A stretch of 5,214 bases of DNA from Chloroflexota bacterium (lineage in GTDB: Bacteria; Chloroflexota; Dehalococcoidia; Plut-88900). The translations under genes and the position numbers were made by a program. Position 1 is the first letter of the stretch. The number at the start of each line of letters is the position of its first letter. The stretch is from the NCBI GenBank assembly GCA_022566235.1, contig JADFJI010000189.1:1-5214 (forward strand), read 5' to 3'. Below, piece by piece: positions 1-5,214 of the stretch. The notes under the pieces are model-generated. The model searched no databases. It saw only the letters and a program-made list of their open reading frames with translations, and was not told where the DNA came from.

Positions 1-1155
1 CAGGCCCAGGGTGCCGTCAAACGTGATCCAGGCGATGACGAGAAGCCCAAGAATAGCGGTCATGATGGCTTCTTGCCTGCCGAATCTGGGCAGTTTTGCC
101 ACCTCCCGCTTCACCACATCACTGGGGCATACGTTCGTGACCAGCAATTTTGGCTTACAGCGAATGTACATGTAAGCCCCGACTACGAGCCCGAGGACGG
201 GCACCAGGGGCAGACCGTATTTCATCCACTCCCCAAACCCGATGGGAAAGCCCGCATCGGCCAGATACCCCACCATTATGGCGTTCCTGGCGCCCGCGGC
301 CGGGGACCCGGGGCCACCGGCATTGGCCGCAAAGCTGAGGCCCAGAAGCAGAAAAACGGCCAGTGTCCTATCCCGCTTGACCCCGTGGGCGATGCAGGTG
401 GCCTTGTAAACTCCCGTCATCACAGGCACGAGAAGCGCCACCAGGGCATGTGCCGAAAGAAACGCTGAACTTATTGCAAGGACGGGAAAAAAGATAAAGG
501 CGATGGCCCCAACACTTTTGATACGGCTCAGAAGTAGGAGGCCGATTCGTTTGTCCAGCCCCGTCTTGTTCACGCCGACTGCCACAGCCAGGATCCCGAG
601 AATGAAAGACACTGCGTCCTGCATGAAAGCCTTGGGGATTTCATCCGTAGGAAGGGTGCCGAAGGCGTACATCAGCGCCGCCACCAACGCCACCGTTCCC
701 GCTATGGGCAACGCCTCAGTCCCCCAGAGGAGGGCCGCCACGAAGAGAATGCCCACCATGATCATGGCGGTTCGGGCCACCTGCTCGGCGGAATCCAGGC
801 CCTTCGCCCCTTCAACGGCACCCCTGCCTTCTCGCCCTGCTTCGAAGGCATCGGGATACCTGTGGTAGTTCACCGAGTCGACGATGGTCTCGGTGCCGGG
901 TTCCATCATGTCGTATCCAGATGGATTCACCTGCTCCACCAGTTCGACTAGGCTCCCGGGTATCGGGAGCAGCGCCATAAGGACAAAAAAGACAGCAGCG
1001 AGAAGCAGCACGGCCGGCCTGTAGCCTGCCTGACCCGCCAGCACTCCCGAGGCGGTCCTGTGCACTCTCAGGCCACTGTAATCCACTAAGGACGGTCTAG
1101 GGGTCATACCCAGTCGCGTTTCACCGGCCCAGGATTCAGTCTTACTAACTTTCAC
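1..1155 (-). CDS. DASS/SLC13-family anion transporter, C-terminus cut off by window edge
   Basis: Inner-membrane secondary transporter of the divalent anion:Na+ symporter (DASS, SLC13/CitT-like) family, which imports dicarboxylates, citrate or sulfate with sodium; the substrate here is not assignable. The 385 residues visible show an N-terminal cytoplasmic tail (1-47), a first hydrophobic helix (about 48-66), a polar stretch (67-128), then helices near 129-147, 150-166, 181-196, 214-232, 237-252, 264-286, 312-332 and 362-380. Family hallmarks are LLWGTEALPIAG (142-153), FILGILAVAVGVNKTGLDKRIG (about 184-205) and GGPGSPAAGARN (280-291). The usual first SNT motif reads SAH (234-236). The GTG start at 1155 is preceded by GGAAGGA with a 6-base spacer; an in-frame TGA two codons upstream rules out a longer start, while ATG at codon 17 is a weaker alternative. 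Last visible gene of a likely operon with the CBS and kinase-like genes. Family is certain enough; substrate is unknown. Confidence 0.9.
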   Translation of the reverse strand, partial: MKVSKTESWAGETRLGMTPRPSLVDYSGLRVHRTASGVLAGQAGYRPAVLLLAAVFFVLMALLPIPGSLVELVEQVNPSGYDMMEPGTETIVDSVNYHRYPDAFEAGREGRGAVEGAKGLDSAEQVARTAMIMVGILFVAALLWGTEALPIAGTVALVAALMYAFGTLPTDEIPKAFMQDAVSFILGILAVAVGVNKTGLDKRIGLLLLSRIKSVGAIAFIFFPVLAISSAFLSAHALVALLVPVMTGVYKATCIAHGVKRDRTLAVFLLLGLSFAANAGGPGSPAAGARNAIMVGYLADAGFPIGFGEWMKYGLPLVPVLGLVVGAYMYIRCKPKLLVTNVCPSDVVKREVAKLPRFGRQEAIMTAILGLLVIAWITFDGTLGL

Positions 1156-1158
1156 AAA

Positions 1159-1731
1159 TCATCCTTCCGCCCTGCTGACCCCCTCGGGACCGCGTGATAT
1201 CCCCTCCAGGACATCGGCCAGGGTCAAAATCCCAACGACCCAATCTCCGTCTGTCACTAATAGAGAGTGACGCCGCCCAATTACCAGCTGGTGTACGGCT
1301 ACCTCCAGCGGGTCGCCTTCGTGAATGTATTCATTCTCTCCCGGGGTGTGCATGCAGTCTTCGACCTTCGACCTGAGCGCCTTCTGGCATCTCTGTTCGA
1401 AGGGCTCTTCCCAAAAGGAGTATCGCTGCATCATGGACTTGAGCAATCCGGGACTCAGGCCCGCAGCGAAGATATGGGCTATCGCCTCGGGGCTCTTCTG
1501 GCTTAGATACTTCGGCTCCATGTTCATGACTATATCCAGATGGCTCAGCTTGCCCAGTACCCGATTGTCTTTGTCGACCACCAGCAACGCCCTGTGCTTG
1601 CAGGCCCCACCTGGCACCCATTGCCCTTCCTGAGCCCTTTCCAGTATCTGGATCGCCTCAGATACGGCCATTTCGAGACCAACGGTTGCGCATTCCTCAA
1701 TCGGCAGCATCAGGTCTTTAACAGTTCTCAT
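1159..1731 (-). CDS. Two-CBS-domain (Bateman module) regulatory protein
   Basis: A stand-alone cytoplasmic CBS pair of 190 residues, a fold that usually binds adenosine ligands (AMP, ATP, SAM) and passes energy or nucleotide status to a partner. CBS1 spans about residues 3-68 and ends in VLGKLSHLDIV; CBS2 spans about 123-178 and ends in VVGILTLADVL. Both therefore keep the G-x-x-[ST]-x-x-D ribose/phosphate motif (Ser63/Asp66 and Thr170/Asp173). A helical insert of about 50 residues rich in Met, Gln and Lys separates them, longer than in minimal pairs. The start at 1731 is preferred because GAGAGGA precedes it by 6 bases and the protein then opens MRTVKDLMLP, typical of CBS proteins; longer in-frame starts exist at 1749 (ATG) and 1752 (TTG) but have badly spaced ribosome sites. 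It ends 3 bases before the transporter start, which suggests the transporter as its target. Function as sensor is inferred from the family. Confidence 0.93.
   Translation of the reverse strand: MRTVKDLMLPIEECATVGLEMAVSEAIQILERAQEGQWVPGGACKHRALLVVDKDNRVLGKLSHLDIVMNMEPKYLSQKSPEAIAHIFAAGLSPGLLKSMMQRYSFWEEPFEQRCQKALRSKVEDCMHTPGENEYIHEGDPLEVAVHQLVIGRRHSLLVTDGDWVVGILTLADVLEGISRGPEGVSRAEG
1162..1168 (-). promoter_or_regulatory. Shine-Dalgarno site for the transporter, inside the end of the CBS gene
   Basis: GGAAGGA on the minus strand lies 6 bases before the GTG at 1155 and falls within the last codons of the CBS gene. It decides the GTG as transporter start. Its position means ribosomes finishing the CBS gene pass directly over it, favouring coupled translation. 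Confidence 0.75.
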
Positions 1732-1737
1732 CAGGTA

Positions 1738-1744
1738 TCCTCTC
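1738..1744 (-). promoter_or_regulatory. Shine-Dalgarno site deciding the CBS gene start
   Basis: GAGAGGA on the minus strand, 6 bases ahead of the ATG at 1731. The upstream TTG (1752) and ATG (1749) have only a GGGG run almost touching the start, so the shorter protein is favoured. Confidence 0.65.
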
Positions 1745-1816
1745 GCCATCAACCCCAGACTTAGACCCGGCTAAAGCGTTGCTCAATTCAGCATTGGACA
1801 GACGCAGACTCTACGC

Positions 1817-2632
1817 CTAACCACTTACAACATCTTCCAGCGCCCTGATATCCATCCCCTCGGCTTCCGGCTGTTCATGAAGCAGCTCTTTGATCGCATC
1901 CACATCCTCTAAGGAGCGCACTGATCCGGAGATCCTGATCACGCCATCCCCCACCTCAACTTCGATGTTGTCGTCTACGACGCCGGCCTCCATTGCGATC
2001 CTGGCCCTCAGTTCCGCAGCGAGAGTCATGCAATCGATAGTCTTCAACGACTCTGGGGTGGTCTGAAACAGTGGCTGCTCTATCGTGGTGCGTATAGTCT
2101 CACAGGCATCGGCAATGCTCATGCATCCTGAATCAATGACAAGATCGAACTCCGATGAATCGTTGCGGCCGTCTTTATAGAGGGTCCTCCCCCATCTGGA
2201 CCTCTTCTCGTCTATCTTATCGATGAACCGCTTCGCCTCTTTCCGGCCGACCGCATAATCGTTACGCTTCATGAAGGCGTCTATACGGGATTCCATACCC
2301 GTGATGACGATGACGCTTAGCATGTTTGGAAAGTTATTGAGCAATGCCCGTCCGTCATCCCCCAGATAAACCAGGTTCCCCTGTTGTATCTCTTTGCTCA
2401 GAGCCGCCCGGCTGAAAGCGAGGTAGTGTGTCCATTCCAGGTCCATCCGAGGCAGCATGCCGAGATGCCTGTAACGCGCCTGATTTAGCCTATGTGCCGA
2501 CACCCCATACGATGCGATCTTTTCGATGACGGCTTCCCGGGTTATCAGCCTGTAATCAAGCTTCTCTGAGACCTGTTCGGCCAGACGCCTGGCACCACTG
2601 AATGCTTCCTTAGATAACGTGATAATCGCCAT
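1817..2632 (-). CDS. Cytidylate-kinase-like protein with C-terminal BON-like domain
   Basis: A 271-residue soluble protein. Residues 1-185 match the cytidylate-kinase-like family (Cytidylate_kin2 type): a beta strand plus modified P-loop (IITLSKEAFSGARRLAE, 3-19), LVYLGDDGRALLNN (87-100) where relatives have a GRGG-type motif, a strand VIVITGMESRID, a lid-like DEKRSRWGRTLYKDG (141-155) and the closing FDLVIDSG (162-169). The P-loop lacks the usual G-x-G-K/G-S-G-G pattern, having FSGARR, so catalysis is doubtful. Residues about 200-266 resemble a BON domain: a helix (203-216), strand IEVEVGDGVIRISGSV (223-238) and a helix SLEDVDAIKELLHE. No signal peptide is visible, so it should be cytoplasmic, unlike most BON proteins. 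ATG at 2632 has AGAGGG 7 bases upstream. It is 85 bases upstream of the CBS gene, with no terminator seen, so it probably leads the operon. It is not cmk itself; a nucleotide-binding regulator is the best inference. Confidence 0.88.
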   Translation of the reverse strand: MAIITLSKEAFSGARRLAEQVSEKLDYRLITREAVIEKIASYGVSAHRLNQARYRHLGMLPRMDLEWTHYLAFSRAALSKEIQQGNLVYLGDDGRALLNNFPNMLSVIVITGMESRIDAFMKRNDYAVGRKEAKRFIDKIDEKRSRWGRTLYKDGRNDSSEFDLVIDSGCMSIADACETIRTTIEQPLFQTTPESLKTIDCMTLAAELRARIAMEAGVVDDNIEVEVGDGVIRISGSVRSLEDVDAIKELLHEQPEAEGMDIRALEDVVSG

Positions 2633-2676
2633 CCTTCAACCCTCTGTTCCCGCTGCTATTCCACATTCGACACCAG

Positions 2677-2710
2677 GTAGATGTCTCTTTTATATTCACC
2701 CCTAATCTAC
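2677..2710. repeat. Inverted repeat GTAGAT / ATCTAC centred on the -10 box
   Basis: GTAGAT at 2677-2682 and its perfect reverse complement ATCTAC at 2705-2710 are separated by 22 bases, with their centre on the candidate -10 box. The arms are only 6 bases, so chance is a serious alternative; an operator for a dimeric regulator is the reason for listing it. Confidence 0.25.
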
Positions 2711-2717
2711 AATTGAA
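2689..2717 (-). promoter_or_regulatory. Candidate sigma-70-type promoter for the kinase-like/CBS/transporter genes
   Basis: On the minus strand TATAAA (2694-2689) is a good -10 box in otherwise GC-rich DNA. TTCAAT (2717-2712) stands 17 bases upstream as a poor -35 (three of six matches to TTGACA). It would give a leader of about 50 bases ending in a good Shine-Dalgarno site. A weak -35 and the surrounding inverted repeat would be compatible with activator or repressor control. Support is sequence pattern only. Confidence 0.3.
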
Positions 2718-2750
2718 AACATCGGCCCAGGCGCAGTCCGATTTTCGAGA

Positions 2751-2969
2751 ATGAAGCGGTGCAAGAATTGCGATGGACGGTTTCGGAGTCGATCGGCAAT
2801 AGTTGACCCAGAGGAGGTGGCCCGAGCCGTGGTGTGGTTGCGCCTGGATGCGACTCCTTGGTTTTCGGGCATGCTGGAGCGCTAGAAGCTAGTAGCAGAA
2901 ATCAGCGTAACGTTCGGTCACTGGGTGGCATTTCATGAACGTATCCCCAGTGCGGGACTGACATTATGA
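2751..2969 (+). pseudogene. Possible decayed transposase N-terminus (zinc ribbon plus HTH-like)
   Basis: The only coding-like stretch on the plus strand. From the ATG at 2751 it reads MKRCKNCDGRFRSR, then DPEEVARAVVWLRLD and FSGMLER, then an in-frame TAG at 2883-2885. The same frame stays open to a TGA at 2967-2969, reading KLVAEISVTFGHWVAF. A Cys-x-x-Cys ribbon half, an EEV-AV-LRL helix, a short helix and a terminal W-V helix follow the order seen at the start of several insertion-sequence transposases. The frame is also open upstream to 2706, so the fragment may lack its true beginning. There is no downstream DDE catalytic domain, no terminal repeat that I can see, and only a weak ribosome site. 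It could equally be a chance open stretch or a 44-residue peptide gene. Confidence 0.25.
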
Positions 2970-2984
2970 CGCTGGTCTCCGCGG

Positions 2985-5213
2985 TCAAGCGCCGTCGATC
3001 TCGGCCGTCGCTATGACTCCGGCCCGTCTCATCTCGACGAGTTCCTCTTCGCCGAAGCCCAGCTCTCTCAGGACCTCCAACGTGTGCTGCCCGATAAGGG
3101 CTGCCGCCGGCCTATCGGCGGCGGGGGTATCGGAGAAGTGGACCAACACCCCTGGCTGCTGTAGCTCCGTGAACCGAGGATGTTCCTTGCTGTCAACCAC
3201 CCCCAGGTCAAGGGCCTGAGGGTTCTGGTAGAACCCTTCCAGCTTATCCCCCGCCGCCTTCACGCAGGGGACTCCCTCCGCCGTCAGGCGCTCCTCCCAC
3301 TCTGCCGCTGGCCGCTGGGCAAACTCAGTAGAGAGCCCGTCGCACAGCTTTTCATTCCAGGGGTCTTTGGCCCCGGCCGCCTCGAATGGAATGTTGCAAT
3401 GGGACCACTTGCCTCCCAGGGCTGCCTTCAGCCTCTCCCATTCCTTGGCCTGCACGCAAGAGAGAAATAACCACCCCTCGGTCGTCTCGTACAGACGGTA
3501 GAGCGCGCTAAGCCCGTACAGACTATCGTCTGCCAGAGCACGGTCCACCTTACCCCGGTAGCGGATGAAGTCATCGGCGTTTACCAGCACGCCGGTGTTA
3601 ATGAGGCTGAGCTCCACCTTCTGCCCCTGGCCGGTACGGTCCCGATGGTGAAGGGCCATAAGCACGGCCACGGCCAGAAGCATGGCATTAGTATCGTCGC
3701 AGACGGGCGTCCTCAGGAAAATCGGATGCTGGGGCCCCGTGCCCTGCCGGGCCGTGATACCCGACAGGGACTGAAACAGGGGGTCGAATCCCGGCTTCCG
3801 GGCCTCGGGGCCCGTGGAGCCGTAGGCGGTGCTGTGGACATAGATCACATCGGGGCGAATCCTTCGGACCGATTCATAGTCTATCCCCAGCCGCTCCGCC
3901 ACACCGACCCGCATATTGTGCACCATCACGTCGCTGCGACGTATAAGCCGATGGATAACCTCCCTGCTGAGTGGGGCCTTCAGGTCCAGGGCCACATCCC
4001 TCTTACCCCTGTTCCCTCCGATAATAAGCATTGGTATGGAGTGGGCTCCTTCGCCGTTTATCGGCTCCACCTTCACCACATCCGCCCCCAGGTCGGACAG
4101 CATCATCGGGCCCAGGGGCCCGGCGATGTATGCGGACAGGTCCAGCACCGTCAGTCCGTCCAGGGGGTGCCGGTGGGAGTTCCGAGGCCGCTTTCGAGGA
4201 CCCGGTGCACCGCCTCCGGCCCCGGCGCCATCCAGATTGCTGAGGACCTCCCTGGTGTGCTGCCCCGAGATAGGCGCAGGCCCCCTAACCAGGCCCGGGG
4301 TCTCCGAGAAACCTATGGCCAGGCCCGCCTGCTCCATCTCCCCCAGCAGGGGGTCATGCAGCTTGATCACCATGCCGTTGTGATGCACCTGGGGCACGTC
4401 CATGAACTCCTGGGTGGTCAGAACCGCCGCTGCCGGCACATCCCCTTCCTCCAGCACCTTGAGCCAGTGGGAACTGGGCCTCTCCATCAACCGATTTCCT
4501 ATCAATCCGATGGCGGCCTGGCGGTCCTCTTCCCGGGGCCAGCCCGGGGGCGCCAGCTCGAACCTGGGGTCCGTGGCCAGCTCCAGCAGATCCAGGGCTA
4601 TGGCCAGCTTCTCCCAGAACCATCGAGTGAGACAGCCTATGTGTATCCACCGGCCATCGCCGCAGGGATACATCCGGTAGGCCGGCAGGCCGCCCTGTGG
4701 TTCGATATTGTTTATGATGAACTGGGGCAACTCCTTGGCAATGGGGAGAACAGGATGACGAATGGCTATGGCCCCTTCGTACATGCTGGTGGTCACCTGC
4801 TGGCCTCTGCCGGTCGTGTTGCGAACGTGTAGAGCAGCCAGTATGCCCTGGAGGGCCAGCATAGACGCCCCGATGCTGGCAAGGGGAATGGAGCAGAACA
4901 TAGGCCCGTCCCTCACACCTGGTTGATCAGACATTATGGCCGCCGCCGCCGATGCCAGGCCCTCGTACCCGTGGTAGTCCTTCCTGAGGCCGCGCATGCC
5001 ATAGGATGAGATAGAGCAGTAGACGAGATGGGGATTGACCCGGCTTACCTGGGGATAGCCGATTCCAATGCCTTCGGCGACCCCGGGCCTGAATGTCTCC
5101 AGGAGCACGTCGGTGTTACGGGCCAGGGCCAGGGCCTTCTCCACGCTATCCCGACGGCGCAGGTCCAGGATGACGCTCTTCTTTCCCCGGTTCCAGACCC
5201 GAAAGGCCGGGCC
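2985..5213 (-). CDS. Tandem (fused) class III CaiB/BaiF CoA-transferase, N-terminus beyond window
   Basis: Cytoplasmic enzyme of the CaiB/BaiF/Frc (class III) family, which moves CoA between carboxylic acids, or in some members racemises acyl-CoAs. The 742 residues visible form two full-length family domains. The first (5213 to about 4236) lacks about 45 residues of its Rossmann start, opening at FRVWNRGKKSVILDL. A Gly/Ala/Pro and basic linker (about 4235-4167) follows. The second starts at PLDGLTVLDLSAYIAGP and runs to the stop. Landmarks appear twice: FRPGVAEGIGIGY and MRVGVAERLGIDY, GRGQQVTTSM and GQGQKVELSL, SGQHTREVL and IGQHTLEVL. Aligned to the CaiB active-site segment (catalytic Asp169), the second domain keeps Asp (codon 3698-3696, CDD motif) while the first has Ser (codon 4877-4875). 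Fused tandem members such as the DMSP CoA-transferase DddD are a precedent for the architecture, but nothing identifies the substrate. An internal GTG at 5144 is not a start, since homology continues upstream. Confidence 0.95.
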   Translation of the reverse strand, partial: GPAFRVWNRGKKSVILDLRRRDSVEKALALARNTDVLLETFRPGVAEGIGIGYPQVSRVNPHLVYCSISSYGMRGLRKDYHGYEGLASAAAAIMSDQPGVRDGPMFCSIPLASIGASMLALQGILAALHVRNTTGRGQQVTTSMYEGAIAIRHPVLPIAKELPQFIINNIEPQGGLPAYRMYPCGDGRWIHIGCLTRWFWEKLAIALDLLELATDPRFELAPPGWPREEDRQAAIGLIGNRLMERPSSHWLKVLEEGDVPAAAVLTTQEFMDVPQVHHNGMVIKLHDPLLGEMEQAGLAIGFSETPGLVRGPAPISGQHTREVLSNLDGAGAGGGAPGPRKRPRNSHRHPLDGLTVLDLSAYIAGPLGPMMLSDLGADVVKVEPINGEGAHSIPMLIIGGNRGKRDVALDLKAPLSREVIHRLIRRSDVMVHNMRVGVAERLGIDYESVRRIRPDVIYVHSTAYGSTGPEARKPGFDPLFQSLSGITARQGTGPQHPIFLRTPVCDDTNAMLLAVAVLMALHHRDRTGQGQKVELSLINTGVLVNADDFIRYRGKVDRALADDSLYGLSALYRLYETTEGWLFLSCVQAKEWERLKAALGGKWSHCNIPFEAAGAKDPWNEKLCDGLSTEFAQRPAAEWEERLTAEGVPCVKAAGDKLEGFYQNPQALDLGVVDSKEHPRFTELQQPGVLVHFSDTPAADRPAAALIGQHTLEVLRELGFGEEELVEMRRAGVIATAEIDGA

Positions 5214-5214
5214 C

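Larger units (their letters stand above)
2633..2984. other. 352-base intergenic region without an intact gene
   Basis: Lies between the stop of the CoA-transferase and the start of the kinase-like gene. It contains an AT-rich patch (about 2688-2720) with a candidate minus-strand promoter, a 6-base inverted repeat around it, and a broken plus-strand coding-like stretch. No stem followed by a T-run was found after the CoA-transferase stop, only weak short stems such as CAGT/ACTG, so no intrinsic terminator is called. A short repeat GCTAGAAGCTAG sits at 2881-2892. No tRNA or structured RNA was recognised. Confidence 0.7.

Noticed and set aside
73..868. Plus-strand open frames at 73-468 and 503-868
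   Set aside because: They are antisense to the DASS transporter, whose minus-strand frame is open without interruption and carries family motifs and membrane helices.
1732..1752. Longer CBS protein beginning at TTG 1752 or ATG 1749
   Set aside because: Neither has a properly spaced Shine-Dalgarno site, while ATG 1731 has GAGAGGA with a 6-base spacer; the added residues MMARGYL match nothing in the family.
2784..2857. Inverted repeat GGAGTCG / CGACTCC as a structured RNA or element end
   Set aside because: Only 7 bases with about 60 bases between the arms, no supporting inner pairing and no T-run; likely chance.
2930..2984. Intrinsic terminator after the CoA-transferase
   Set aside because: Only 4-5 base stems (CAGT/ACTG and a bulged GACCGC/GCGTC) and no following U-tract on the minus strand.
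3645..4832. 395-codon open frame on the plus strand opposite the CoA-transferase
   Set aside because: Its product shows no recognisable domain and it lies wholly antisense to a gene with clear family motifs in both halves; long antisense frames are expected in GC-biased coding DNA.
5142..5144. GTG at 5144 as the start of the CoA-transferase
   Set aside because: The frame continues to the window edge and the upstream residues (RVWNRGKKSVILDL) match the conserved family segment, repeated in domain 2 as GGNRGKRDVALDL, so the true start is outside.
1..5214. CRISPR array, tRNA or rRNA genes
   Set aside because: No regularly spaced direct repeats, no cloverleaf-like segment and no conserved rRNA stretches were seen; nearly all of the window is explained by coding sequence.

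Overview
The window is GC-rich bacterial DNA in which every convincing gene lies on the minus strand, so it reads from high to low coordinates. Gene density, good Shine-Dalgarno sites, GTG starts and protein families point to an environmental, probably anaerobic bacterium. A two-domain class III CoA-transferase and a cytidylate-kinase-like/CBS/DASS gene set would fit Desulfobacterota (deltaproteobacterial) or Chloroflexota (Dehalococcoidia-like) genomes. That assignment is inference; no rRNA or marker gene is present.

Region 1 (5213-2985): the 3' part of a large gene for a fused tandem CaiB/BaiF (class III) CoA-transferase. It has 742 residues in the window, and about 45 residues of the first domain plus any leader lie beyond the edge. 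The two halves differ at the catalytic position: the second keeps the family's nucleophilic Asp, while the first has Ser there. This suggests one catalytic and one structural or substrate-binding half.

Region 2 (2984-2633): about 350 bases without an intact gene. It holds a candidate promoter for the next gene, centred in a small inverted repeat. It also holds a short plus-strand stretch resembling the zinc-ribbon/helix-turn-helix start of a decayed transposase.

Region 3 (2632-1): three genes in the same direction, probably one operon. First is a cytidylate-kinase-like protein with a degenerate P-loop and a C-terminal BON-like domain. Second is a two-CBS-domain protein that keeps both G-x-x-[ST]-x-x-D nucleotide-binding motifs. 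Third is a DASS/SLC13-type anion transporter that runs off the left edge. The CBS stop codon and transporter GTG start lie in one reading frame, one codon apart (TGA TTT GTG), so translational coupling is likely. The simplest reading is a transporter whose activity or synthesis is tuned by adenine-nucleotide sensing through the CBS protein, with the kinase-like protein as a second nucleotide-linked regulator. The transporter has unusual residues where DASS proteins normally carry SNT and TPPN-like substrate/sodium motifs, so its substrate cannot be assigned.
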